Of a stretch of 14,134 nucleotides of DNA, positions 1-7,516 are shown in pieces; within the stretch, counting starts at the first letter, position 1; every line of letters starts with the position of its first letter. The stretch is from the NCBI GenBank assembly GCA_002049785.1, contig MUKB01000008.1, positions 1-14,134 of the forward strand, written 5' to 3'. The notes beneath the pieces are model-generated. The model ran no database searches and had not been told where the DNA came from. It was given only the letters and a program-made list of their open reading frames with translations. The DNA comes from Caldifarciminota bacterium 4484_100 (lineage in GTDB: Bacteria > Hydrothermota > Tepidihabitantia > SM23-42). The translations under genes and the position numbers were made by a program.

Positions 1-2
1 AT

Positions 3-104
3 ACCGGTCTGGGTAATGATTTTACCATCTACGCACGATGTGCCGGCCGGGTGAAATTCGGTTATAAAAAGGGCGGCAAGAAGATCGTTTCGGTCATCCC
101 ATAA
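3..104 (+). CDS. rpmA: 50S ribosomal protein L27, C-terminal fragment
   Basis: The reading frame enters from the left edge and gives 33 residues ending in GRVKFGYKKGGKKIVSVIP, with a TAA stop. This fits the C-terminal half of bacterial L27, where a DFT(I/L)xA strand is followed by G-V-V-K-F and a basic tail ending K-V-S-V-x-P. L27 is a large-subunit protein whose N-terminus reaches the peptidyl-transferase centre; that part and the start lie outside the window. No hairpin with a U-tract follows the stop, so termination is not evident here. The identification rests on a short conserved tail but is a good match. Confidence 0.85.
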   Translation, partial: TGLGNDFTIYARCAGRVKFGYKKGGKKIVSVIP

Positions 105-273
105 AAAACCGTTAGTAATTAAGTCATTGTACTGGATACTCGATACTTGATTCTGGATACTGGATAAAAATATTTAGTCATTGGTCATTGAGTTATTAAA
201 AAACATAAGTCATTAAGTCATTGAGTCATTAAGTCATTGGGAAAACCGTTAGTCATTAAGTCATTGAGTCATT
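105..273. repeat. Octamer GTCATTRA tandem/interspersed repeat
   Basis: The hexamer GTCATT occurs ten times exactly (starts 123, 177, 184, 209, 217, 225, 233, 252, 260, 268), plus a variant GTTATT at 192. Within runs (209-233 and 252-268) the period is exactly 8, unit GTCATTRA. A larger duplication is superimposed: 105-129 and 242-266 match at 24 of 25 bases, beginning AAAACCGTTAGT. No start codon or sustained reading frame explains it. It looks like non-coding repeat expansion between rpmA and comM. Confidence 0.85.
130..166. repeat. GATACT/CTGGATACT word repeat
   Basis: This stretch is built from related words: actGGATACT, CGATACTTGAT, TCTGGATACTGGATA. A related copy (GATACTTGATGCTCGATTC) appears near 398-416, beyond the 9-bp array. 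The two copies bracket the other arrays, which suggests the whole 105-420 block grew by shuffling short modules. Function unknown. Confidence 0.6.
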
Positions 274-372
274 GACAAACCAGACAAACCAGAAAAACGA
301 GACAAACCAGACAAACCAGATAAACGAGATAAACCAGAAAAACCAGACAAACTAGAGAAACGAGACAAACCA
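274..372. repeat. 9-bp minisatellite, unit GACAAACCA, 11 units
   Basis: Eleven back-to-back 9-bp units start at 274, 283, 292, 301, 310, 319, 328, 337, 346, 355 and 364. The consensus is GA-N-AAAC-S-A. Only three positions vary: position 3 takes all four bases, position 8 is C, G or T, and the rest is nearly fixed. Read in one frame the units would be Asp/Glu-Lys-Pro/Arg tripeptides, but no start codon opens that frame after the TGA at 265-267, so it is scored as non-coding. The array abuts the octamer repeat directly. Confidence 0.9.
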
Positions 373-417
373 GAGAGGCATTTCGGAATTAAAGATTGAT
401 ACTTGATGCTCGATTCA

Positions 418-440
418 TCCTCCCCCCTCAAGGGGGAGGA
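418..440. other. C/G-rich perfect hairpin
   Basis: TCCTCCCCC at 418-426 pairs perfectly with GGGGGAGGA at 432-440, giving a 9-bp stem with loop CTCAA. There is no following T-tract, so it is not a typical intrinsic terminator, although its position between rpmA and comM would allow transcript-end protection. A second small stem, GAGGC 470-474 with GCCTC 481-485, lies inside the downstream direct repeat. Confidence 0.6.
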
Positions 441-519
441 AATGGAGGAGGGTTGCGTCCCCTCTGCCCGAGGCGGACAGGCCTCAATGGGGAAGAAATG
501 GAGGATGGATGCGTCCTCT
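426..519. repeat. 38-bp direct repeat (two copies, 56-bp offset)
   Basis: Bases 426-463 and 482-519 align without gaps at 33 of 38 positions, both containing CCTCAA-N-GGGGA, GAAATGGAGGA and TGCGTCC. The spacer between them contains GCCCGAGGCGGACAGGC. No open frame of note covers it. It resembles a dispersed intergenic repeat element; whether other copies exist in the genome cannot be seen here. Confidence 0.7.
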
Positions 520-538
520 ATTCTGAGCTAAAAAGTGG

Positions 539-566
539 TTGACTTTTTTGGGTTATTCATTATACT
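539..566 (+). promoter_or_regulatory. comM promoter (leaderless type)
   Basis: TTGACT at 539-544 is followed by a 16-bp spacer and TATACT at 561-566. The comM ATG begins at 573, after only 6 nt, so the predicted transcription start coincides with the start codon. No purine-rich ribosome-binding site fits between them. Confidence 0.7.
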
Positions 567-572
567 CATCTT

Positions 573-2114
573 ATGCTTTCCAAGGTATATTCTTGTGCTA
601 CCTATGGTATTGATGGTTATCTGATAGATGTTGAGGTCGACCTTGCACCAGGTCTTCCTGGTTTTACCACCGTAGGGCTTCCTGACAATGCAGTAAAGGA
701 GTCAAAGGATCGGGTCTTTGCCGCGATAAAGAATGCGGGATTCAGATTTCCCACAAAGAAGATTACAGTAAATCTTGCACCAGCAGACATAAAGAAAGAG
801 GGTTCCAGTTTCGACTTACCGATCGCGGTTGGAATCTTGGGAGCAGAGGGTTCTATAAGCACAGGCCAGCTGAATCGGTATGCAATTCTGGGTGAACTTT
901 CTTTGGATGGTTCACTCCGTCCGATCAAAGGTGCAATCTCGATTGCATTGGCAGTTAAGGAGAATCGACTTGATGGTCTGATTTTGCCCCGGGTAAATGC
1001 CCGGGAGGCGGCAATTGTTGATGGGATTAAGGTATATGGGTTTGATAACATCATTGAGGTGGTTGCCTTTTTGAATGGAGAGATTGATAAGACCCCGACC
1101 CGGGTGAATCGTGATGAGATATTTGAGTCGGCATCACAATATACAGTCGATTTTTCTGAAGTGAAAGGTCAGCATCATGCAAAAAGGGCGTTGGAGATTG
1201 CTGCAGCTGGAGGCCATAATATTCTGATGATTGGACCTCCAGGAACCGGAAAGACGATGCTGGCACGAAGATTGGTTACAATTCTACCCAGAATGACCCT
1301 TGAAGAGGCCCTGGAGACGACCAAGATACATTCGGTTGCCGGGGTGCTTGGCCAGGGTGAATCCCTGCTTGCAACCCGTCCATTTCGCTCACCTCATCAT
1401 ACAATATCAGATGCAGGTATTATAGGTGGTGGTCATATCCCAAAGCCGGGCGAGGTGTCACTCGCCCATAATGGTGTATTATTTCTTGATGAGCTTCCTG
1501 AGTTTCATAAGAATGTTTTGGAAGTTCTTCGCCAACCCCTTGAGGATGGTTCGGTAACGATCGGTAGAGCAAAGATTACCCTTACATACCCGGCGAGATT
1601 CATGCTTGCGGCCGCTATGAACCCCTGCCCCTGTGGCTATTTCACTGATCCCTATCATGAATGCCGATGTACGCCCCAGGCGATACAACGGTATCATTCA
1701 AAACTTTCTGGTCCACTTCTGGACCGTATCGACATCCATATTGAGGTTCCATCCTTGCGATACGATGAACTGAAGTCGAGCCAGCCGGGTGAGTCTTCCG
1801 AGGAGATAAGAAAAAGGGTAAACCAGGCGCGGTCTCGCCAGCTTCAAAGATATAAACATCGAAGAAAGGTCTATTGCAATGCCCATCTCGGGACGCGTGA
1901 CATAAGAAAGTTCTGTGTTATCGATGAGAAGTCCCAGTCATTGCTGAAAACCGCGATTGAGCGGTTCGGTCTATCAGCCCGGGCTTATGATAAGGTGCTG
2001 AAGGTTGCCCGGACAATTGCTGATTTAGAAGGGGTTGAGGATATCAAGACCACCCATATTGCAGAGGCGATCCAGTATCGTAGTTTAGACAAAAATGTCT
2101 GGCAGAGACTTTAG
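573..2114 (+). CDS. comM: ComM/YifB-family AAA+ ATPase (magnesium-chelatase-like)
   Basis: This 513-residue protein has full family length. Residues 1-170 form the Lon-protease-like ChlI domain (opening with a [21 protein letters not shown] motif). The AAA+ core has Walker A GPPGTGKT at 221-228, Walker [11 protein letters not shown] at 302-311, and a distinctive MNPCPCG at 349-355 with a second Cys pair C364/C366, a possible metal-binding CxC...CxC set. The C-terminal helical domain is about residues 405-513. Known ComM proteins are hexameric helicases that promote branch migration during natural transformation; a cytoplasmic role of that kind is inferred here. It stands alone, with its own promoter and 58 bp before deoB. 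The ATG at 573 is chosen because the family N-terminus (M-L-S-K-V-Y-S) starts here and the promoter immediately precedes it. Confidence 0.93.
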   Translation: MLSKVYSCATYGIDGYLIDVEVDLAPGLPGFTTVGLPDNAVKESKDRVFAAIKNAGFRFPTKKITVNLAPADIKKEGSSFDLPIAVGILGAEGSISTGQLNRYAILGELSLDGSLRPIKGAISIALAVKENRLDGLILPRVNAREAAIVDGIKVYGFDNIIEVVAFLNGEIDKTPTRVNRDEIFESASQYTVDFSEVKGQHHAKRALEIAAAGGHNILMIGPPGTGKTMLARRLVTILPRMTLEEALETTKIHSVAGVLGQGESLLATRPFRSPHHTISDAGIIGGGHIPKPGEVSLAHNGVLFLDELPEFHKNVLEVLRQPLEDGSVTIGRAKITLTYPARFMLAAAMNPCPCGYFTDPYHECRCTPQAIQRYHSKLSGPLLDRIDIHIEVPSLRYDELKSSQPGESSEEIRKRVNQARSRQLQRYKHRRKVYCNAHLGTRDIRKFCVIDEKSQSLLKTAIERFGLSARAYDKVLKVARTIADLEGVEDIKTTHIAEAIQYRSLDKNVWQRL

Positions 2115-2137
2115 CCATTGATTTATATTCGAGAGAC

Positions 2138-2165
2138 TTTACAATTTAATATTTATGAATATAAT
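2138..2165 (+). promoter_or_regulatory. deoB operon promoter (leaderless type)
   Basis: TTTACA at 2138-2143, a 16-bp spacer, and TATAAT at 2160-2165. The deoB ATG is at 2173, 7 nt after the -10 box, so the transcript is predicted to begin about 1 nt before the start codon. The intervening TTGATTA has no Shine-Dalgarno. Confidence 0.7.
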
Positions 2166-2172
2166 TTGATTA

Positions 2173-3339
2173 ATGAAGCGCGCAATCGTTCTCATTCTCG
2201 ATGGTGTTGGTATCGGTGAACTTCCAGATGCGGATCAGTATGGAGATCAGGGAAGTAATACCTTAGGAAATCTTGCACAATCTTGTGGCGGTCTGAACCT
2301 GCCATTTTTAGAAAAACTCGGTCTGGGCAATATCGCTGATATTGCGGGTGTCAAGAGGGTGGATAAACCTCTTGCCTGCTTTGGTAAGATGGCAGAGAGG
2401 TCTCCAGGCAAGGATTCTACTTCTGGACACTGGGAACTTCTTGGTGTTGTCTTAAAATCTCCATTTCCCACTTATCCTGAAGGGTTTCCCGATGAGATAA
2501 TAAAGGAACTTGAATCAAGGTTCGGCCATAAGATTCTGGGTAACAAGCCGGCATCAGGGACAGAGATTATCAAACAGTTGGGTGAGGAACATATCAGAAC
2601 AAAATCACCGATCGTTTACACCTCGGCGGACAGTGTCCTGCAGATTGCCTGTCACATCGATGTCTTCAGCCTTGAAGAGTTATATAAATTTTGTGAAATC
2701 GCAAGAGAGGTTATGCAGGGGAAGCATAATGTAGCACGGGTTATTGCCCGTCCATTTGCGGGCTCAGCACCGAATTTTTACCGCACCAAGGACCGCCGTG
2801 ATTTTTCCCTGCCTCCACCAGAGCCGACACTGCTTGACCTTGCCCAGAGAAAAGGTTATCAGGTTATCGTAATCGGCAAGGTGGATGACCTCTTCAGCCA
2901 TCGTGGTTATGACCGCTCCTATCATTCAGTCAATGACCTTGAGTGTGTCGATTATGTGCTCAAATCGATGGATGAGGTGGAGCAGGGTTTGATTGTGGCA
3001 AATTTCGTGCAGTTTGATATGGATTGGGGTCATCGTAATAATATCGAAGGATTCAAGAACGGATTGATTGAGATCGATGGCGGTTTAAAAGAGATAATCG
3101 AAAATCGAAGAAGCGAGGATCTCATTTTTATTACTGCAGACCATGGCAATGACCCAACCACCCCTTCGACCGACCACTCCCGCGAATATGTTCCGATCCT
3201 TGCCCATTCGGGAAAAGCACCCGGGGTTAATTTGGGAATCAGGAGATCGTTTTCGGACCTGGCCAAGACAATTGCCCGATATCTTGATATCGAAGGGATA
3301 CATTATGGTGAAGATTTCCTCGACAGCTGTCTCTCATAA
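2173..3339 (+). CDS. deoB: Phosphopentomutase
   Basis: DeoB interconverts ribose/deoxyribose 1-phosphate and 5-phosphate, linking nucleoside phosphorolysis to central carbon metabolism in the cytoplasm. The 388-residue length fits the family. Alkaline-phosphatase-superfamily residues are all in place: D10 in LILDGVGIGELPDA, the phosphorylated Thr T83 in KDSTSGHWE, D153 in SADS, D282 and H287 in FDMDWGHRN, D323/H324 in TADHGND, and H335 in TDHSREYVP. These match the di-manganese site and phospho-threonine known for Bacillus DeoB with a small constant offset. It opens a four-gene operon and overlaps cdd by 35 nt. The ATG lies just after a -10 box with no Shine-Dalgarno, so it is probably translated from a leaderless mRNA. 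Confidence 0.97.
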   Translation: MKRAIVLILDGVGIGELPDADQYGDQGSNTLGNLAQSCGGLNLPFLEKLGLGNIADIAGVKRVDKPLACFGKMAERSPGKDSTSGHWELLGVVLKSPFPTYPEGFPDEIIKELESRFGHKILGNKPASGTEIIKQLGEEHIRTKSPIVYTSADSVLQIACHIDVFSLEELYKFCEIAREVMQGKHNVARVIARPFAGSAPNFYRTKDRRDFSLPPPEPTLLDLAQRKGYQVIVIGKVDDLFSHRGYDRSYHSVNDLECVDYVLKSMDEVEQGLIVANFVQFDMDWGHRNNIEGFKNGLIEIDGGLKEIIENRRSEDLIFITADHGNDPTTPSTDHSREYVPILAHSGKAPGVNLGIRRSFSDLAKTIARYLDIEGIHYGEDFLDSCLS

Positions 3340-3721
3340 GCGACTTGCAAGAGAGATGATAAAACTTGTAAAGAAAGGGATTACCAATGCCTATGCGCCT
3401 TATTCCTCAATTCCGGTGAGTGCCGGGCTCTATTGCAAGGATGGCGAAATATTTACCGGGGTCAATATTGAAAATAGTTCTTATTCTTTGAGTATGTGTG
3501 CGGAAAGGGTCGCGCTGTTTAAGGCTGTTGCTTCAGGCCAAAGGAATTTTTTATTATTACTTTTATATTCACCAAAGATAGATTTCATTCTTCCCTGTGG
3601 CGCCTGTCTCCAGACCCTCTGTGAATTTTCTCCAGAACTTGTGATTGCAACAATGAATACGAATGAAGAATTTAAATTTTATCCATTAAAGACACTTATC
3701 AAAAGGCCATTCAGATTATGA
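3305..3721 (+). CDS. cdd: Cytidine deaminase
   Basis: This 138-residue protein would deaminate cytidine/deoxycytidine to uridine/deoxyuridine in pyrimidine salvage. Catalytic zinc-site motifs are clear: C65-A-E67 (MCAERVALFKAV), and P97-C98-G-A-C101. The three Cys ligands and catalytic Glu correspond to the short tetrameric CDA class; NIENSSYS and AYAPYS are further family signatures. The start at 3305 is preceded by GAAGGGA about 6 nt upstream and overlaps deoB by 35 nt. A downstream ATG at 3356 is possible but would trim the first helix. An in-frame ATG at 3143 lies deep inside deoB and adds non-family sequence. Overlap with deoB supports one nucleoside-salvage unit. The gene ends in an ATGA overlap with the next gene. 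Confidence 0.93.
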   Translation: MVKISSTAVSHKRLAREMIKLVKKGITNAYAPYSSIPVSAGLYCKDGEIFTGVNIENSSYSLSMCAERVALFKAVASGQRNFLLLLLYSPKIDFILPCGACLQTLCEFSPELVIATMNTNEEFKFYPLKTLIKRPFRL

Positions 3722-5502
3722 ACTATTTTTTCAGTATCTTTCTGAGAGATTTAAATAGAGAGAAGTTTTATGAAATAATTGAAACCTTGGAGCAATTCTC
3801 CGGAAGTATCGTTGAGGTTGAGAAGAGTCTGATCCTCGGTCAATCTGATACCGTTGAGATTGTCGCCTCACTTTTGAAGATGCGTGAATTCTACCCGGAG
3901 ATGAGGTTCGGTTTTTCCCAGTATCCAGGTCTTGCCAAGGGCCTTTCCCGTATTGCGAAGTTCGGCGAGGTCCTGATATCTGAAGAGGTTGAGCAGAAAC
4001 TCCTCGACGACTTTGAAATCACCTCGCTGGGTATGCTCACGATTGAAGGGATGTCGAGCCAGATACTCGTCTGCAGGATTGACCAGCCCCGGGGAGATTT
4101 GAAATTTCCCAAGCAGATAAGAAAAGAAAATAGAATCTCCCGGGCGGGTCAGATTGATGCCATGGAGAATCTTTTGAGTGTTTCTAATGCGGTTTTGATT
4201 GTTGGACCTACCGGAATCGGAAAGACGGTCTTCATTGACCAGCTGGTAGAGAGATGGCAGGAACAAAAAGAAGTCCTGCGCACGGTCTGTCCACCCATTA
4301 TTCGGCGTCTCAGTCTGGAACCGATTATGGAACTTGTTGAGCAGTTGTTGGAGATTGAGGATGTCGAATCGATTGGAGAAAAACAGCAGGCTATTGAAAG
4401 GCGTCTCAAGGAACTGGGTATTGCCGATATCGGCACGACCTATCTTGCAGTGCTCGATTTTTTGGGTCTGAGCGAGGAGGAGACGATTTTAGAGAAGATG
4501 GACCTGAAGGTCAGGGTTGACCTTGTTACTACCAACATTGCTGAAATTATTAAAAGAATGTCCTGGAATCGACCTCTTGTTATTATCGTCGAGGATGTTG
4601 AGAATATGGATCCGTCTTCGGTCAATTTTATGCAGAACCTTATACTTAAATTGGCCGATGAAAATGTATATTTTATTTTCTCCTCAGCCCTCTCCCAGGT
4701 GAACATTTCAGGAATCAAGGAATTTGAATTGCGCGAGATCGAGAGGGAGGATTTGATAAACCTGGTCAAGAACGAAATTAATGAAGAAATTAAATTCGCT
4801 GCTGCCACCCCACTCCATATTGCACAGTTTTTACGACTTTATAGGGAGGAGAGGCTCGACTATTTTTATAAACAGTACCAGGGTGAAGCTGCAATCGGAG
4901 GCTTTAACCTCCCATTCCATGACTTTAAGACAGTGGTCAAACGCCGGGTCGAACTACTGGAAGAGAAGAAGGATTTTATTTATAATCTTGCTATCGCCGG
5001 GATTAAGATTATCCCCGATGAGTTTCCTGTGGACAAAGATAATCTTGGACTCTTTGAATATTTTGTAAAAAGGGGCTTCCTGCGTCGATTTTTAAACTAT
5101 TACATATTTATAAATCCGTTACTCCATAATGAAATCTATGACCTCATCCCGGATAAGAAGAGACGACATCAACATCTGGCAGATTATTACAGTAGGCTTG
5201 AAGGATATGAAGAGCTTGCTGCCTACCATCTTCAGCAGGCGGAGAGTTACAACAAGGCGATTGAGTATCTGATAAAATCTGCTCAGTTAGTAGTTGGAAA
5301 AGGGGCGTATGATTCAGGCATCAATTACTACAAGAAGGCCCTCGAGTTATGTCAGCAGCATCGGGAGCTTGCCAATCTGGAGATTCTGGTGGCTATAAAT
5401 GAGGGTCTGGCCGATATCTATCGTGCCCTGGATGATGAGGAGACTGCATTAAAATATTATAAGGTTGTTCTGGATAGTTATAAAGAAATTCTTAAGGAAT
5501 GA
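3718..5502 (+). CDS. STAND-type ATPase with degenerate nucleotidyl-cyclase-like N-terminus and TPR tail
   Basis: A 594-residue cytoplasmic protein. Residues 1-122 resemble the end of a class III adenylate/guanylate cyclase homology domain (GLSRIAKFGEVLISEEVEQK, then a SLGMLTIEGMSSQILVCRI-like strand). The early metal-binding Asp motif (FxDIxGFT) is not present, so catalysis is unlikely. An AAA/NACHT-like domain follows, with Walker A GPTGIGKT at 163-170 and Walker B LVIIVED at 287-293. Residues about 500-594 are TPR-like helices (YNKAIEYLIKSA, YDSGINYYKKALEL, EETALKYYKVVLD). The order cyclase-ATPase-TPR is that of known cyclase-coupled STAND regulators, but this copy is short at both ends. 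It overlaps cdd and lptD by 4 nt each (ATGA), implying translational coupling. Its ligand or target is unknown; a scaffold or signalling role is inference. Confidence 0.72.
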   Translation: MNYFFSIFLRDLNREKFYEIIETLEQFSGSIVEVEKSLILGQSDTVEIVASLLKMREFYPEMRFGFSQYPGLAKGLSRIAKFGEVLISEEVEQKLLDDFEITSLGMLTIEGMSSQILVCRIDQPRGDLKFPKQIRKENRISRAGQIDAMENLLSVSNAVLIVGPTGIGKTVFIDQLVERWQEQKEVLRTVCPPIIRRLSLEPIMELVEQLLEIEDVESIGEKQQAIERRLKELGIADIGTTYLAVLDFLGLSEEETILEKMDLKVRVDLVTTNIAEIIKRMSWNRPLVIIVEDVENMDPSSVNFMQNLILKLADENVYFIFSSALSQVNISGIKEFELREIEREDLINLVKNEINEEIKFAAATPLHIAQFLRLYREERLDYFYKQYQGEAAIGGFNLPFHDFKTVVKRRVELLEEKKDFIYNLAIAGIKIIPDEFPVDKDNLGLFEYFVKRGFLRRFLNYYIFINPLLHNEIYDLIPDKKRRHQHLADYYSRLEGYEELAAYHLQQAESYNKAIEYLIKSAQLVVGKGAYDSGINYYKKALELCQQHRELANLEILVAINEGLADIYRALDDEETALKYYKVVLDSYKEILKE

Positions 5503-7511
5503 TAATCATCTTATACCTGGGGATGGCCGTAGATACAGCTCCGGGTGATACGGTCGATATAATCCATTATCAGGCAAAAGAGATTGTATACGATTTAGAA
5601 AAATCGTTGATAACCCTTTCTGACTCTTCGATAATTACATACCGAGATATCAAATTGACATCAGATAGTGCATATTATCACATTGATGAAAATGTTCTTG
5701 AGGCCTTCGGAAATTGCGACCTCAGGCAGATGGGTGATTCGATCAAGGGCGATTATCTTAAGTATAATATTGAAAATAGAAAGGCATTGATGACCAACGC
5801 ACGAACCCAGATCGGTAAGGGATTTCTTGAAGGAAAGAAGGTTATTTGGGTGAGTAAGGATGTTATAAATGCCTACGACGGCGTGTATACCACCTGTAGT
5901 AATACACCTCCCCATTACTATTTCTACTCCCCGAAAATGAAGATATATCTTGGAGATATGGTTATTGCCCGACCGATCTTTCTCTATATCCAGGGTGTTC
6001 CAGTTGTGGCCGCGCCGTTCTGGTTTGTTCCCATATCGAAGAAACGCAAGTCCGGACTTTTGCCATTTCGGGCCGGAAATTCCCGCGATTTTGGAAAATT
6101 TATTCGCGGTTTTGCCTATTATTTCGTCATCTCAGATTATGCAGACCTCACCCTCCAGGTTGATGCTATGGAGAAGAAGGGGATAATGCCACACTTAGAG
6201 GCTATCTGGGATTATAACCCATTCACCAAAGGAACGATCCACAGCTCTTATATAAAAGAAACAGATACCAGGCGGAAACGGTATAGTATCGAGGCGAGAA
6301 ACAGTTCTCCATATTTTCTTCTGGGTTCGAGTTTCAATTGCGACATTCACTATATCAGCGATAATCAATATCAGCAGGATTTTACAGATACTACAGTATT
6401 ATGGTTGAAGAAAGAGATTTCATCACAGGCAACCATCACCGGGGAGTTCAATAGTATAAAGAATACCCTTTTTTTCGAACGGATGGAAAACATAGCTGAC
6501 AGCACGATAATTGAAAAACTCCCCGGCTATTCGTTCTCTACACCCTCACGCCTTCTCTTTTCAACGATAAATTATTCGGTCGCTGGACATTTTACCCGTG
6601 AACAATACCAATCATCTGTTGATACAACCCGGGTTGTGGGCGCGGATATCAGTACCGCCCCTTCATTTAAGCAGAATATACTGGGTCTATTTACAATTTC
6701 ACCTCGAGTCAATTTCGATCTTGCGGGATTTGATCAGGATACTGCAGGAAATAGGTTGCGGATGCGTGCTGCATATTCATTTACGACCAGTGCAACGACG
6801 ATCTTCTACCGGATCTTTGGACTGGAACTTCTGGGCTTCCATGGTATCCTGCATAAGGTGATTCCACAGATTTCATATTCTTATACCCCTGATTTTCATT
6901 CGGAGCGGTTTCCTGTGGTCTCCGGAATTCCCAGGTTCACTCCCTGCAATCAGATCGCCTTTGGGATCGGTCAGGAGTTTGAAGCGAAGTTTGGTGAAGA
7001 GTTGAAGAAGATTCATGTCCTCAAGATGAACTGGAATGGTGCGTATAATCTTCTCACCGATTCTTTGACGCCATTTAAATTTTTTGGGGAATTGCCGGCG
7101 AACCTTTTTCCTGGACCGATCAGCAGTTTTAATTTAAACATAAGAGGTGAATGGAATCCATATAATTATGACTACACCTATACCATAACAAATTCAATCT
7201 CTTTTGTACTGAGTTTCTTTTCAATAAATCTGAATCAGAGTTATACAAAAGCGGGGACATATCAGATTTGGTTCAATGGGAAGTTGAAACCGACACGCAA
7301 CTGGCTTGTTTCATATTCGGCGCGTTATGATTGGGAGACAAAGCGTCTGGTCAATTATAGTTTCAATCTCCAGCGTGACCTCCATTGCTGGCAGGCAAAT
7401 TTCAGTTTCAATCAACTCGGAGATGTGTGGCGCTATGACTTCAAGGTTCAGATTAAAGAGATTCCCGAGGTGCAGATTGGAAAGGGGCTCCTCGGTTATA
7501 TCTTTGAATAG
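5499..7511 (+). CDS. lptD: LPS-assembly protein LptD (OstA-like outer-membrane protein)
   Basis: LptD inserts lipopolysaccharide into the outer leaflet of the outer membrane. Residues about 20-115 resemble the periplasmic LptA/OstA-like jellyroll (repeated short beta strands, YDLEKSLITL...AYYHIDENVLEAFG). From about 128 the family signature appears: VYTTC...PHYYFYSPKMKIY, IARPIFLYIQGVPV, PFWFVP...KRKSGLLPF. The rest is a beta-strand-rich barrel with alternating aromatic residues. At 670 aa it is in the size range of compact LptDs. The N-terminus (MIIILYLGMAVDTA) is a very short hydrophobic stretch with no basic n-region, so the export signal looks abbreviated; an in-frame stop at 5493 prevents extension upstream. 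It is the last gene of the deoB operon, overlapping the STAND gene by 4 nt, and its stop lies 5 bp from the convergent gene. Confidence 0.85.
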   Translation: MIIILYLGMAVDTAPGDTVDIIHYQAKEIVYDLEKSLITLSDSSIITYRDIKLTSDSAYYHIDENVLEAFGNCDLRQMGDSIKGDYLKYNIENRKALMTNARTQIGKGFLEGKKVIWVSKDVINAYDGVYTTCSNTPPHYYFYSPKMKIYLGDMVIARPIFLYIQGVPVVAAPFWFVPISKKRKSGLLPFRAGNSRDFGKFIRGFAYYFVISDYADLTLQVDAMEKKGIMPHLEAIWDYNPFTKGTIHSSYIKETDTRRKRYSIEARNSSPYFLLGSSFNCDIHYISDNQYQQDFTDTTVLWLKKEISSQATITGEFNSIKNTLFFERMENIADSTIIEKLPGYSFSTPSRLLFSTINYSVAGHFTREQYQSSVDTTRVVGADISTAPSFKQNILGLFTISPRVNFDLAGFDQDTAGNRLRMRAAYSFTTSATTIFYRIFGLELLGFHGILHKVIPQISYSYTPDFHSERFPVVSGIPRFTPCNQIAFGIGQEFEAKFGEELKKIHVLKMNWNGAYNLLTDSLTPFKFFGELPANLFPGPISSFNLNIRGEWNPYNYDYTYTITNSISFVLSFFSINLNQSYTKAGTYQIWFNGKLKPTRNWLVSYSARYDWETKRLVNYSFNLQRDLHCWQANFSFNQLGDVWRYDFKVQIKEIPEVQIGKGLLGYIFE

Positions 7512-7516
7512 AAGAG

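Noticed and set aside
105..376. CRISPR array
   Set aside because: Units are 8-9 bp and contiguous, with no 20-40 bp spacers and no cas genes.
268..393. Open frame of Asp/Glu-Lys-Pro/Arg tripeptides across the 9-bp array
   Set aside because: It begins right after a stop at 265-267 with no ATG, GTG or TTG or ribosome-binding site, and ends shortly after the array.
418..440. Intrinsic terminator for rpmA
   Set aside because: The stem is good but is followed by AATGGAGG, not a T-tract, and lies more than 300 bp after the stop.
617..1886. Minus-strand open frames inside comM
   Set aside because: They are shadows of a strongly conserved coding frame and resemble no protein family.
3143..3304. 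Longer start for cytidine deaminase
   Set aside because: It lies fully inside deoB, adds 54 residues unlike the family, and 3305 has a purine-rich site at proper distance.
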